Of a stretch of DNA of 64,000 bases, positions 24,262 through 34,090 are shown one piece after another. The first letter of the stretch is position 1, and every line of letters starts with the position of its first letter. The position numbers and the translations under genes were made by a program. Origin of the DNA: CAMPKL01 sp963805925 (lineage in GTDB: Bacteria > Acidobacteriota > Terriglobia > Bryobacterales > UBA6623); assembly GCA_963805925.1 (NCBI GenBank), contig CAWDWB010000009.1, positions 1 to 64,000 of the forward strand. Reading direction: 5' to 3'. The notes beneath the pieces were generated by a model that was not told the DNA's origin, made no database searches, and saw nothing but the letters and a program-made list of their open reading frames with translations.

Positions 24262-25923
24262 ATGTCTCCTGTAATCGCAGCGATCTGCTGCTTCATCGCC
24301 TACTTCTTCGTCTATCGCTTCTATGCGCGCTTTCTGGGCCGCAGGATCTTCGCTCTCGACCCGTTGGCTTCGACGCCAGCGCACGACGTGAATGACGGCG
24401 TGGACTACGTGCCGACGACCCGTGAGGTGCTCTTCGGACACCACTTTGCCTCCATCGCCGGTTTGGCGCCCATGCTCGGGCCGGCGATTGCGGTGATCTG
24501 GGGGTGGCTGCCGGGCATGCTTTGGGTGGTCTTCGGCACGCTGTTTATCGGGGCGGTGCATGACTTCGGGGCACTGGTCGTGTCGATGCGCAATCGCGGC
24601 CTGTCGATCGGCAAGGTGGCGGAAGACTTGATCGGGCATCGGGCGAAGTTCTTGTTCTTGCTGATCATTCTGTTTTTGATCTGCTTGGTGATGGGCGTCT
24701 TCGTGCGCACGGTGGCGGGTCTGTTTACGTCGGCCTACTACCCGGAGTCGGCGTTTCCAACGTTCTTTTTGATGGCCGTGGCGATGGTGATCGGCTGGCT
24801 GGCGTATAAGCGCAACGCGAACATGAACAAGCTGACGATGGTCGGCTTCGTCGTCATGTTGGCGTCGATCTGGGGCGGACTGGTTCTGCCGAAGCCGGAC
24901 GTCGCCATGGATACCTGGATCATCATCCTGCTGCTGTATGCTTTGGCAGCTTCGGTCTTGCCGGTGTGGTCACTGCTGCAGCCGCGCGACTATTTGAACT
25001 CGCTGCTGCTGTATCTGGGCCTGGCGGCTGCATATCTGGGATTCTTCTTGCTGCGGCCCGCGTTTGCGGCTCCGGCGGTCAACGCGTCGCCTGCCGGCGC
25101 GCCGCCTATCTTTCCGTTTGTGTTCATCGTGATCGCTTGCGGCGCGATCTCGGGTTTCCACGGTTTGGTTTCTTCCGGCACGACGTCGAAACAGATTGAC
25201 AAGGAGACCGATGCGGTGGGGATCGGCTACGGGGCCATGGTCGGCGAATCGATTCTCGGCCTGCTGGCGGTCCTGGCGTGTACGGCAGGCTTCTCGTCGC
25301 CGGAAAGCTGGAGCCAACACTACGCCAGCTGGACATCCGCGGACTCACTGGCTGACAAGATGTTGGCGTTCATCGACGGGACGGCTACTTTTGTAAACGC
25401 GCTTGGAGTGCCGATGGGCGTGGCGCAGGCATTTATTGCATTGGTTGCGGTTTCGTTTGCGCTGACGTCGCTCGATTCCGGCACGCGACTGTTGCGCTAC
25501 AACATCGAAGAGATCGGCGCGTCGATCGGGCAGAACTGGGTGGGACGCTATACGGCCTCGATCCTGGCGGTGGCGTTCATCGGATTCTTCGCTTTCTATG
25601 AGATCGACGGGCAGCCCGCAGGTCTGGCGCTTTGGAGCCTGTTCGGCAGTACAAACCAGATTCTGGGCGGACTGACGCTGCTGACGGTGGCGATCTACTT
25701 GAGACAGCGGGGGCGCAACTTCTGGCCTTATTTCATCCCGATGATTTTCATGATGGTGGTGACGTTGTCGGCGATGGTCCTGGACCTAGAGAAGTACTGG
25801 ACGGACGGCAACATGCTGCTGACCGGAGTCGCGGGAGCGATTTTCGCCATGAGCGTCTGGCTAGTGGTGGAAGCGTACTTGCGCATGCGGCGCGACGGAA
25901 TACCCGCCCCGGCAGGCGACTAG
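24262..25923 (+). CDS. cstA: Carbon starvation protein CstA family transporter
   Basis: 553 residues, about sixteen membrane spans. CstA landmarks: DPLASTPAHDVNDGVDYVPT with FGHHFASIAGLAPMLGPAIA, HDFGALVVSMRNRG, HGLVSSGTTSKQIDKETDA and LTSLDSGTRLLRYNIEE. CstA proteins import pyruvate or peptides under carbon limitation. This is a short form compared with the about 700 residues of E. coli CstA. The ATG at 24262 gives the usual MSPVIAA start. The adenosine deaminase gene follows after eight bases. Confidence 0.92.
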   Translation: MSPVIAAICCFIAYFFVYRFYARFLGRRIFALDPLASTPAHDVNDGVDYVPTTREVLFGHHFASIAGLAPMLGPAIAVIWGWLPGMLWVVFGTLFIGAVHDFGALVVSMRNRGLSIGKVAEDLIGHRAKFLFLLIILFLICLVMGVFVRTVAGLFTSAYYPESAFPTFFLMAVAMVIGWLAYKRNANMNKLTMVGFVVMLASIWGGLVLPKPDVAMDTWIIILLLYALAASVLPVWSLLQPRDYLNSLLLYLGLAAAYLGFFLLRPAFAAPAVNASPAGAPPIFPFVFIVIACGAISGFHGLVSSGTTSKQIDKETDAVGIGYGAMVGESILGLLAVLACTAGFSSPESWSQHYASWTSADSLADKMLAFIDGTATFVNALGVPMGVAQAFIALVAVSFALTSLDSGTRLLRYNIEEIGASIGQNWVGRYTASILAVAFIGFFAFYEIDGQPAGLALWSLFGSTNQILGGLTLLTVAIYLRQRGRNFWPYFIPMIFMMVVTLSAMVLDLEKYWTDGNMLLTGVAGAIFAMSVWLVVEAYLRMRRDGIPAPAGD

Positions 25924-25931
25924 GATGTCCG

Positions 25932-26948
25932 ATGAGCGGATTTGCCGAGCGCATTCGGGCACAGCCTAAAGCGGAGTTACACCTGCACCTGGTCGGCGCC
26001 ATGCCGCGAGAATTCTTCGCGGAACAGCTGGACAAATATTCACCGCAAGAGGCGTTCAGCGACGCCTTGCCGCGGCATTTTGCCTTTTGGGCAGGGCACG
26101 AGCATCTACAGAACTTCTTGCCGAGCGGCAACGGCGAGCCTGACTCCGCGGACTTGTTCCGCTTCGGTAACTTCCCAGGCTTTCTTGCCTCGTACTTGTT
26201 GAGTACGTTTTTTCTGCGCGACCTGGACGACCTGCGGCGGCTTGTTGCGGCGGTCCGGCAAGAGTTCGAGCGAGAGAACGTCGTTCAAGCCGAGATCACC
26301 ATTTCGCCGACCGAACATCTCTACCGCAAGAGCATCAGCGTCGAGGCGTTGGCCGGGTTCATGGACGAGGTCGCCGACCAACCGGGAGCAAAGATTCGCT
26401 GGATCGTAGATATGGTGCGCAATTTGGGCGTCGATTCGGGGTTACGGACGATTGAGTCGCTGCTGGCGGTGCGTCCGAAGAGTTGGGTGGGCATCACGAT
26501 TGGCGGCGCGGAGCATCAGTTTCCGCCAGCGCAGTTTGCGCCGATCTACCGGCGTGCGAAAGAGGCCGGGCTCAGACTGAGCGTGCATGCCGGCGAGGCG
26601 GCGGGGCCGGAGAGCGTGTGGGATGCGATTCGCGTTTTGGGCGCGGAACGCATCGGCCACGGGGTGCGCTCGATTGAGGACCCGGCGCTGGTGGAGTATT
26701 TGGCGGCGAACCGCGTACCTCTAGAAGTGTGCCCGACGGGGAACATTTGTACGGGCGTCTACCGATCGCCCGAGCAGCACCCGCTGAAGCTGCTCTACGA
26801 TGCCGGCGTACCGATTACGTTGAACACCGACGACCCGACGTTTTTCGGCGTCTCGTTGACGGACGAGTATGTTTTCGGCGCGGAGCGAGGCTTGAGCGCC
26901 AAGGACCTGGAGGCCATTCGGCAGAACGGTTTCGCCTACGCGTTCTAG
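25932..26948 (+). CDS. Adenosine deaminase family protein
   Basis: 338 residues. Metal and catalytic motifs are complete: HLHL (His17, His19), SVHAGEAAGP, ERIGHGVRS and LNTDDPTFFG. Members hydrolyse the amino group of adenosine or, in the futalosine route to menaquinone, of aminodeoxyfutalosine; sequence alone does not separate these here. The start at 25932 follows the cstA stop by eight bases. The stop overlaps the convergent permease stop by four bases (CTAG at 26945-26948). Confidence 0.9.
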   Translation: MSGFAERIRAQPKAELHLHLVGAMPREFFAEQLDKYSPQEAFSDALPRHFAFWAGHEHLQNFLPSGNGEPDSADLFRFGNFPGFLASYLLSTFFLRDLDDLRRLVAAVRQEFERENVVQAEITISPTEHLYRKSISVEALAGFMDEVADQPGAKIRWIVDMVRNLGVDSGLRTIESLLAVRPKSWVGITIGGAEHQFPPAQFAPIYRRAKEAGLRLSVHAGEAAGPESVWDAIRVLGAERIGHGVRSIEDPALVEYLAANRVPLEVCPTGNICTGVYRSPEQHPLKLLYDAGVPITLNTDDPTFFGVSLTDEYVFGAERGLSAKDLEAIRQNGFAYAF

Positions 26949-27883
26949 CTCGACGAGAACTTGCGCTTGCGCGCTTCGTCCAGGGCGACAGCCAGGATGA
27001 TGATGGCCCCAATGATGGCTTGCTGCAGGTAGGGGTTAATCCCCAGCAGGTCACTGCCATTCGACAGCAGGCCCATGATGAAGGCGCCGATCAATGTGCC
27101 GACGACGCTGCCTTCCCCGCCCGTCAAGCTGCCGCCGCCGATGACGACGGCAGCGATCACTTGCAGTTCGTAAGACTGTCCGGCGGTCGGTTGGCCGGTC
27201 ATCAGTCGGGATGTCTCGATCATCGCAGCGAGGCCGGTGAGCAGCCCCGAAATCGCGTAGACGGAGACCGTGTAGGGGCCGACGGGAATACCTGCGTAGA
27301 CCGCCGCTTCGTTATTGCTGCCGATGGCGTAGGTATAGCGGCCTAGCTTGGTCGAGTGCAGAATCACGTGGGTGATGACCGCGCAGATCAGCAGTACGAT
27401 CAAGACGAACGGCACGCCGAAGACTGTGCCGTCGCCGAGAAAGGTCAACTCGCGAGGCAGACCGGAAACCGGCAGGCCGCCCGAGATGATGAGCGTTAAG
27501 CCGCGTGCAATGCCCAACGAGCCGAGTGTGACGATGAACGGCGGAATCTTGAGCCAGACCGTCAAAAAACCGTTCAGGGCGCCCCAGGCCAGACCGCAGA
27601 TAATGCCGACGCCGACGCCGAGCCAGACAGACTCTCCGGCGACCATGGCCATCGATCCGACGACGCCGGAGAAGGCTAGAATCGCACCGACGGAGAGATC
27701 GATTCCGCCCGAGACGATGACCAGGGTCATGCCCAAGGCCATGATGTTGATGACGGCGGTTTGGCGGACAACGCTGGACAGGTTGACGCCGGTTAGGAAG
27801 TGCGGCGAGGCGATCGCCAAGGCGACGAACAGAGCGATGAGGCTGAGGAACGGAAGCAGCTTCTGGATCATGTCGCGGCGCAT
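26945..27883 (-). CDS. Sugar ABC transporter permease (RbsC/XylH type)
   Basis: 312 residues, eight to ten membrane spans. RbsC-like motifs: MALGMTLVIVSGGIDLSVGA, RYTYAIGSNNEAAVYAGIPV and AAVVIGGGSLTGGEGSVVG. It forms the channel of a CUT2 importer with the ATPase encoded two bases upstream. No periplasmic sugar-binding protein gene is adjacent in this window, so the third component must be elsewhere or lost. Confidence 0.9.
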   Translation of the reverse strand: MRRDMIQKLLPFLSLIALFVALAIASPHFLTGVNLSSVVRQTAVINIMALGMTLVIVSGGIDLSVGAILAFSGVVGSMAMVAGESVWLGVGVGIICGLAWGALNGFLTVWLKIPPFIVTLGSLGIARGLTLIISGGLPVSGLPRELTFLGDGTVFGVPFVLIVLLICAVITHVILHSTKLGRYTYAIGSNNEAAVYAGIPVGPYTVSVYAISGLLTGLAAMIETSRLMTGQPTAGQSYELQVIAAVVIGGGSLTGGEGSVVGTLIGAFIMGLLSNGSDLLGINPYLQQAIIGAIIILAVALDEARKRKFSSS

Positions 27884-27885
27884 GA

Positions 27886-29340
27886 CTATTCCCCCACCGC
27901 GGCGTGATGCATGATCTCTTCTTGGGTGGTTTCGCGCGGCAACTCAGCGGTGATTTTGCCGCCGCGCATGACCAGGATGCGGTCGGCCACTTGCAACAAT
28001 TCCGGCAATTCTGAGGAGACCATCAAGATCGCTTTCCCTTCCCGGGCCATTTCATCCATCAACGCAAACACCTCTGCCTTGGCCCCAACGTCAATGCCGC
28101 GCGTGGGCTCATCAAACAAGACGATTTTCGTATCGCGATAAAGCCATTTGGCGATGACGACCTTTTGTTGGTTGCCGCCGCTCAAGCGACCTGCCTTCTG
28201 CTCCACGGAATCGGCGCGAATCCGCAGCTTGTCGCGATAACGCTCGGAGACGGTCTTCTCCTCCGCCTGGCGGACGATTCCGGCCTTGGTCACCGCGCCG
28301 AGATTGGCCATGGTGACGTTCATGCGAATCGGCAACTCGAGCGCCAGGCCGGTTCTCTGGCGGTCTTCCGTAATCAGCGCGATCCCGGCGTCCACGGCTT
28401 CTCGGGGAGACTTGGGGTGCACCTTACGGCCTTGAACTTCGATCTCTCCTTCGTCCGCCGGGGTAATTCCGAAAAGCGTTTGGCACAGCTCGGTTCGCCC
28501 GGCGCCCATCAGCCCGGCTAAGCCGACGATCTCGCCTTCTCGGAGCGAAAAGGACGCTTCGGGGAGATTGACTTTGAGAACTTCCTTGCCGGGCGTCAGC
28601 TTCTCGCGTTCATAAATGCGCTCGACTTTGCGTCCGACCATCTGATGCACGATCTCGTCCATCGACGTGTCTTGGTAGTCGCTGTGATAAACGGTTTCGC
28701 CGTCGCGCAATACGGTGACCTTGTCGGCGATCTCGGCGAGTTCGACCAGCCGGTGGGTGATGTAGAGGATGCCGATGCCCTTCTGGCGCAGTTCACGTAC
28801 GATCCGAAAGACCTCAACGGTTTCGGACTCGGACAACGAGGCAGTAGGCTCGTCGAAGATGATCAGGCTGGATGCGCCGTGCAAGGCGCGGCAGATCTCG
28901 ACGAGTTGGCGCTGCGCGGGGCTGAGTTCGCGAACCTTCCAGTGCGCCTGCAGGGGGAAATTGTTTTCTTCGATGAGACGGCTGGCGGCGCTCTGCATGG
29001 CTGCCTTGTCCAGCAGCGGCCCACGCAACGCCTCTCGGCCTAGGTATATGTTCTCGGCAACGGTTAGATGAGGGGCTAGGAGCGATTCCTGGTGGACCAT
29101 CGAGATACCGACGGCGTGTGCGTCGCCCGGCTTTTCGAAGTGGACGGATTGGCCCTTCCAACGGACATCGCCGCCGTCGCGGCGGTACATGCCGGCGATG
29201 ATTTTCATCATCGTGGACTTGCCGGCGCCGTTCTCGCCGATCAGCGCGTGAACTTGCCCCGCATCGGCGCGTAAGTCGCCTCGTTTGAGGGCCTGAACAC
29301 CGCCGAAGTTCTTGCGAATGCCTTCTAGTTCGAGTAACAC
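27886..29340 (-). CDS. Sugar ABC transporter ATP-binding protein (RbsA type, two ATPase domains)
   Basis: 484 residues, starting at a GTG. First domain: Walker A GENGAGKST at about 37-45, LSPAQRQLVEICRAL, Walker B LIIFDEPTASL. Second domain: degenerate Walker A GLMGAGRTEL as is normal for this family, LSGGNQQKVVIAKWL and IVLFDEPTRGIDVG. It energises uptake of a pentose or similar sugar. The dehydrogenase at 29397-30431 is upstream in the same direction and may act on the imported sugar or polyol. Confidence 0.92.
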   Translation of the reverse strand: MLLELEGIRKNFGGVQALKRGDLRADAGQVHALIGENGAGKSTMMKIIAGMYRRDGGDVRWKGQSVHFEKPGDAHAVGISMVHQESLLAPHLTVAENIYLGREALRGPLLDKAAMQSAASRLIEENNFPLQAHWKVRELSPAQRQLVEICRALHGASSLIIFDEPTASLSESETVEVFRIVRELRQKGIGILYITHRLVELAEIADKVTVLRDGETVYHSDYQDTSMDEIVHQMVGRKVERIYEREKLTPGKEVLKVNLPEASFSLREGEIVGLAGLMGAGRTELCQTLFGITPADEGEIEVQGRKVHPKSPREAVDAGIALITEDRQRTGLALELPIRMNVTMANLGAVTKAGIVRQAEEKTVSERYRDKLRIRADSVEQKAGRLSGGNQQKVVIAKWLYRDTKIVLFDEPTRGIDVGAKAEVFALMDEMAREGKAILMVSSELPELLQVADRILVMRGGKITAELPRETTQEEIMHHAAVGE

Positions 29341-29396
29341 GGTACGTGTGCGACGTTCGAGGTTAGCACACGCATCGGGATCGTCTGAACAGCGGG

Positions 29397-30431
29397 TTAG
29401 AGTTCCACGACCGGCTTAATCACGCCGTCGGCGTAGGCGCCCATCGTCTTGAAAGCTTCGCCGCCCTGATCCATGGGGAAACGATGGGAGATGAACGAAT
29501 GCGGATCGATCTTCCCGGACATGAGCAGTTGCAAGGCGTCGTGATCGTTGCCGTTGCTGCGCTTCTGAACGGTAATGGTCAACTCGCGGTGACCAGCCTC
29601 CCATAAGTGCAGGGACGTCTCGGCCTGGGAAGGGATGCCGACGATGACAATCCTGCCGCCGTGACGCGCCGAGGCGATGCCGGCATTGATGGACGCGGGC
29701 TTGCCGGCGGCGTCGATCACCACGTGGGCGCCCTTCAGATCAGTCACGTCCAAGACGGCGCCGGCAACGGATTCTTTGTCGACGTTGACGACGACATCGG
29801 CGCCGAGTTCCTTGGCGCGCTTTAGCCTGTGGTCCACGCGATCGGCGCAGATGACCGTCGACGCGCCGGCCAGCTTGGCCATCTGAACGGCGAGGTTGCC
29901 GATCGGCCCGGCGCCCATCACCGCGACAGTCTCGCCCACGCGGAGTTTTGCCAGATTCAGGGCGTGCAGCAGCACGGCGACCGGCTCGACCGCAGTGGCG
30001 GTCACGAAGTCCATCTCGGCTGGGACCTTGAGGACGTTGTGCGCGGGCATGACGGCGTACTCGCGCATCAGGCCAGGAAGCTGGACGCCGCCCATAAAGC
30101 GCACGTTTTCGCACAAGTTCCGCTTGCCGCTCAGGCAGAATTCGCAATGACCACAGCACACGGCGGGCTCGACGGCGACACGATCGCCCACGTCTAGACC
30201 TTGGACGCTGGAGCCTAGGGCGGCGATTTCCCCGGCGGGCTCATGCCCAAGAACCGAGGGATACTTCGCAGGAGTCCCGGCGCAGTTGTCCTCCAGGTAG
30301 TAGTGCATGTCGCTGCCGCAGATGCCGCAGGCGCGCAGCCGCACGACGACTTCGTCGGGTCCTGGATCGGGCGGGTCGGGAATCTTGCGGAGTTCGACTT
30401 CGTGGGGGGCGACTAGCTGGAGCGCTTGCAT
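29397..30431 (-). CDS. Zinc-dependent medium-chain alcohol/polyol dehydrogenase
   Basis: 344 residues. Catalytic zinc site CGICGSDMHYYLE and GHEPAGEIAALGS; structural zinc cysteines CCGHCEFCLSGKRNLC; NAD-binding GAGPIGNLAVQMAKLAGA. Overall closest to sorbitol/threonine dehydrogenase-like enzymes that oxidise a secondary alcohol of a sugar or polyol. Same strand as the RbsA/RbsC genes with a 56-base gap, so probably one operon for uptake and oxidation of a polyol or sugar. Confidence 0.88.
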   Translation of the reverse strand: MQALQLVAPHEVELRKIPDPPDPGPDEVVVRLRACGICGSDMHYYLEDNCAGTPAKYPSVLGHEPAGEIAALGSSVQGLDVGDRVAVEPAVCCGHCEFCLSGKRNLCENVRFMGGVQLPGLMREYAVMPAHNVLKVPAEMDFVTATAVEPVAVLLHALNLAKLRVGETVAVMGAGPIGNLAVQMAKLAGASTVICADRVDHRLKRAKELGADVVVNVDKESVAGAVLDVTDLKGAHVVIDAAGKPASINAGIASARHGGRIVIVGIPSQAETSLHLWEAGHRELTITVQKRSNGNDHDALQLLMSGKIDPHSFISHRFPMDQGGEAFKTMGAYADGVIKPVVEL

Positions 30432-30461
30432 AAGACTAATCTTCGATTCTAGGCGGCTGGG

Positions 30462-31061
30462 CTACTTCCCGGCGACGATGATCTTCACGACGTCGAGGTA
30501 GACGTTCTCCACGCTGCGCATCTGGAATCCGGCCTTGAGCACATTCGAGACGGTGTCGCGGTTCATTTCCGGGCCGAAGCGGCGGGTAATCGGCGTCATG
30601 GCGTTGAGCATCACGTTGAACGGGAACCAATGACTGCCGGTGTGCTCGAACATGCGCAGTTCCCCGCCCGACTTCATGACGCGGCGGAGTTCGCGGAGGC
30701 CGGCGACTGGATCGGGAACGGAGCAAAAGGTGCACGAAGTGACGACCGTGTCAAACGAGTCGTCGCGAAAGGCCAAGTGTTCCACGTCGGACTGGGCGAG
30801 CCGAAATTCACCCTGGTAGCCGGCGGCCCTGGGCTTCGCGTGACTTAACATGCCCCAACTAATATCCATGCCGGTGATGTCGAGCCCGGGCGGGAAGAAG
30901 GGGACCTCGAGACCGGTGCCGACGGCGAGGAATAGAACGCGTCCTCGGACGTGCGAAAGCGACTCGCGCTTGGCGCCTTCCCAGCGTCTTTCGGCTCCCC
31001 GGCTGAATAGGTCGTAGGTTCCCGCTGCTTTATCCCAGCGGCCCTGTGCGACGGACGCCAT
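30462..31061 (-). CDS. SAM-dependent methyltransferase, class I
   Basis: 199 residues from the ATG that overlaps the stop of the upstream membrane gene (TAATG). Motif I FLAVGTGLEVPFF, then GMDISWGML, VEHLAFRDDSFDTVVTSCTF (motif II region) and LRELRRVMKSGGELRMFEH. It resembles the UbiE/Coq5-like phospholipid or quinone methyltransferases, and the EHTGSHWFPFN stretch is common in phosphatidylethanolamine methyltransferase-like proteins. The overlap implies translational coupling to the membrane protein, so a lipid substrate is plausible but not shown. Confidence 0.8.
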   Translation of the reverse strand: MASVAQGRWDKAAGTYDLFSRGAERRWEGAKRESLSHVRGRVLFLAVGTGLEVPFFPPGLDITGMDISWGMLSHAKPRAAGYQGEFRLAQSDVEHLAFRDDSFDTVVTSCTFCSVPDPVAGLRELRRVMKSGGELRMFEHTGSHWFPFNVMLNAMTPITRRFGPEMNRDTVSNVLKAGFQMRSVENVYLDVVKIIVAGK

Positions 31062-31444
31062 TAGGCAAGCCTCCGCAGCTTTCGCTCGCCCCGCAGCAGG
31101 GCGTTCATCACATAGGTAAACAGCAGGCATACAAGCCCAATGACGGCGCCAAGCTGTGCGCCGCGCCCCGTGGTCAGCGGTTCCATGGCGGCAACCATCG
31201 AAACGCACATGCCAGCGCACATCCCCGTCAGCATCGCGGGCATGTGCGATTCGTGGGCGCCCAGCCAGATGCCCACGACGCTGCTCCACACAAAGGCGAG
31301 CGCCATAGCGGCGGTCATGCCGACGAGCATCGCCGGCAGTATTTCCCAACCAGGATGGAAGGCGGCGGCGCCGAGGGCGCCGACAAGCGCTCCAAAGGCG
31401 AGGTTCGAAAGAAAATCACCGGCGATAAAAGCGATCGGCATCAC
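31061..31444 (-). CDS. Small Met-rich membrane protein
   Basis: 127 residues, four membrane spans. The third span and its loop are rich in Met, His and Cys (HESHMPAMLTGMCAGMCVSM), a pattern sometimes seen in copper-handling proteins. I do not recognise a family. Its stop and the methyltransferase start share one base. Confidence 0.6.
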   Translation of the reverse strand: MMPIAFIAGDFLSNLAFGALVGALGAAAFHPGWEILPAMLVGMTAAMALAFVWSSVVGIWLGAHESHMPAMLTGMCAGMCVSMVAAMEPLTTGRGAQLGAVIGLVCLLFTYVMNALLRGERKLRRLA

Positions 31445-31490
31445 GCGTTAGAACTCGCATGATCGCCGCCGGATCAACTCCAGCGCAAGC

Positions 31491-34007
31491 CTAGGGGGCG
31501 ATGCTCCCGGGAACGTTGGCCAGAAAATCGAAGCCGCCCGCCGCGGCTTTCTCGCGCTCACGCTCAACCATGGCCAGGGTTCGCAGTCCTTCGGTCTCGT
31601 ACTCGATCTCCTCGTCCTCGGGCGGCTCGCCTGCGGCTTCGCGTGCGAGGTCGAGAAGCCGAGCGTCGTCGCGCAGCAGCAGGGTCATGTCGCCGGCTGT
31701 TACGGGTCGGCTCGCCAGGTAACCCTGAATTTCGTCGCAGCCGCTCTGCTTGAGGAAGTTCAGCTGCGGGAAGGTCTCTACGCCTTCGCCGACGACGCGC
31801 AGCTGCAGCCGATGCGCCATGTCGATAATCGACTGGGCCAGAGCGCCCGCCCGAGCGTCGGTTGAGATATCCGTGATGAAACTGCGGTCGATCTTCAGCG
31901 TGTCGAAGTGCAGTCGCCGCAAATAGTCCAACGAGGAATAGCCTGTTCCGAAATCGTCAATCGCAGTCTGGATTCCGAGACAGAACAAGCTGTAGAGATT
32001 CGCCGGCGTGGCATCCAGGCTACCCATCAAGGCAGTCTCCGTGAGTTCCACCTGGAGCCATTTCGGATCGAGACCGGTTTCTTTCAAGACGCGACGGATG
32101 AGGTCGGCGAATTCATCGTTCGAGAGTTGGCGGGCCGACAGGTTAACGGCGGTCTTCAGTGGACGCAAGCCCTGGCGCTGCCACTCGACGGTCTGCCGAC
32201 AGGCCTCCCACAGGACCCATTCGCCGATCTCCCAGATCAAGCCTTGCTCCTCGGCGAGCGGAATGAACTCGCCCGGAGAGACAATCTCTTCTCCTCCGCG
32301 ACGCCAGCGAATGAGCGCTTCGGAACCACAGATTTTGCCCGTCTTGGCGGATACCTGCGGCTGGTAATAGAGTTCCAGCTCGTTCTTGTCGACGGCCCGT
32401 CGCAGATCGTTCTGCAGGCTCCACAAACGCGTCGTTTTGACGTGCATCTCCGAGTCGAAGATCTGTACTTGACCCTTCTGCGCGGTCTTGACGTGGTACA
32501 TCGCCAAGTCAGCGTTGCGCAGCAGGTCTTCGGGCTGATTGACGGCGATCGAACTCAACGCGATACCCACGCTGGCGCGGGTGACCACTTCTTGAGGCCC
32601 GATCATGAAGGGCTGGTTCAAGGCGGACTGGATCTTCGAAGCGCGCTGGAAGGCGTCTTGGTCATCGAAGACGTTGCGCAGGAGGACGACGAACTCATCG
32701 CCGCCGAGGCGCGCGACGGTATCATCCGGTCCCGTTGACTCCGCCAAGCGGCGTCCGACGGCGCCCAGCAGGCGATCGCCGGCCATGTGACCCAGGCTAT
32801 CGTTGACGTCTTTAAAACCGTCGAGATCCAGGAAGACGACGGCGAACTTATAGTCGTTGCTGCGGGCGGCTCGCTCGGCATCTTCGCGCAATCGCGTCAA
32901 CAGGTATTGCCGATTGGGCAGTCCAGTCAGGCGGTCATGGGTCGCATCGTGCAGCAACTGTGACTCGAATAGCTTGAGACGCCGCAAATTGACTTGCAGT
33001 CCGAGAATTCGCTGCGCCCGGCCTTTGTCGTCGCGAACGGCGCGGCCCCTGCTCAAAACCCAGCAGTACGTATTGTCTTTTTGGCGAATGCGATGCTCGA
33101 CTTCGAATGACTCCTCATCCTGGTGGCCCTCAATGTGCGCCTTGAGCGAGTCCAACAGCCGTCCGAGGTCGTGGGGATGGACGATATTGAACCATTTGCT
33201 CGGTTCCTCACCGAGATCCTCGCCGTCGTAGCCCAGCATCTCGCGCCAACGAGAAGAGAACCAGACCTTGTCTTCGACCAGGTCCCAGCTCCAGAATGCC
33301 TCCGTCTCGGCGCGTACTTCCAGATCGCAAGCGGCCTCGCGCTCTTTCTCGTGCTTGCGCTGGAGTTCTACCTCGCGGGCCGACAGTTCGTCGCGCTCCT
33401 CGGCCACTTGCCGCTTGCGCTCGGTATAGAGCCTTTCGGCCACTGTGACGCGAGAGGTATAGGCGAACAGGCCCAGACAAGCCATGGCGGCTACGACCAG
33501 CAGCGGTTCAAAGCTATCGGCCACGACAGCGGCCGGCGCCACCGCGACCAGACCGCTGGCCAGCAAGATCATCAGCAGGCGGGCGGACAGCAGCAGGCAG
33601 CCGGACACGACCATCGTGGCGCCCACCCCGAACGAGGCGATCGTAGAACCGCCAAGGAATAGGGCCGGGAGGCAGTTGCACAAGGCGATACAGAGAGCAA
33701 AGGCCGCCGATTCTTGAACTTTCGAATCGGGACCGCGAGCCGCGACTGCAGCCTTTGCAAGCAAGGGAGGCCCGGCGGCAGAGCCGAGCGCCAAGGCGGC
33801 CAGTACAACCCGAATAAAGCCGTCCCACGGTGCGAAAAACGCGAGCCACAGAGCGTAGGTGACTAAGACGGCGGCTTCGACCTTAGCAAAGGTTGGGAAA
33901 ACGTCAGCTACAGCTTCGTCGAAGCTCTGCTCGGCGGTCACTTCTCCGGCTAGGGTCTGCTGGTCCGGAGACGAGCCTTCTGAGCTCTTGTTTGTTTCAG
34001 CGAACAT
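31491..34007 (-). CDS. Membrane-anchored PAS-GGDEF-EAL protein (c-di-GMP synthase/phosphodiesterase)
   Basis: 838 residues. Residues about 40-190 hold roughly six membrane spans, followed by a short coiled coil (about 195-235). A PAS/PAC domain covers about 235-345 (AFWSWDLVEDKVWFSSRWRE). GGDEF covers about 350-520 with an intact ARLGGDEFVVLL, and EAL covers about 530-785 with SEALIRW, LTETALMG, DDFGTGYSSLDYL and KIDRSFI intact. So both cyclase and phosphodiesterase activities are possible. A 20-bp perfect palindrome lies 84 bases upstream of the ATG and may be an operator. Confidence 0.92.
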   Translation of the reverse strand: MFAETNKSSEGSSPDQQTLAGEVTAEQSFDEAVADVFPTFAKVEAAVLVTYALWLAFFAPWDGFIRVVLAALALGSAAGPPLLAKAAVAARGPDSKVQESAAFALCIALCNCLPALFLGGSTIASFGVGATMVVSGCLLLSARLLMILLASGLVAVAPAAVVADSFEPLLVVAAMACLGLFAYTSRVTVAERLYTERKRQVAEERDELSAREVELQRKHEKEREAACDLEVRAETEAFWSWDLVEDKVWFSSRWREMLGYDGEDLGEEPSKWFNIVHPHDLGRLLDSLKAHIEGHQDEESFEVEHRIRQKDNTYCWVLSRGRAVRDDKGRAQRILGLQVNLRRLKLFESQLLHDATHDRLTGLPNRQYLLTRLREDAERAARSNDYKFAVVFLDLDGFKDVNDSLGHMAGDRLLGAVGRRLAESTGPDDTVARLGGDEFVVLLRNVFDDQDAFQRASKIQSALNQPFMIGPQEVVTRASVGIALSSIAVNQPEDLLRNADLAMYHVKTAQKGQVQIFDSEMHVKTTRLWSLQNDLRRAVDKNELELYYQPQVSAKTGKICGSEALIRWRRGGEEIVSPGEFIPLAEEQGLIWEIGEWVLWEACRQTVEWQRQGLRPLKTAVNLSARQLSNDEFADLIRRVLKETGLDPKWLQVELTETALMGSLDATPANLYSLFCLGIQTAIDDFGTGYSSLDYLRRLHFDTLKIDRSFITDISTDARAGALAQSIIDMAHRLQLRVVGEGVETFPQLNFLKQSGCDEIQGYLASRPVTAGDMTLLLRDDARLLDLAREAAGEPPEDEEIEYETEGLRTLAMVEREREKAAAGGFDFLANVPGSIAP

Positions 34008-34090
34008 AGGGACGCAGCCGGAAGAAGCAGCCTACCGGCGTAGCTGCCTCTTCTCCTACTGCGACTCTATAGCCACGCGGGCTGTGGGGA

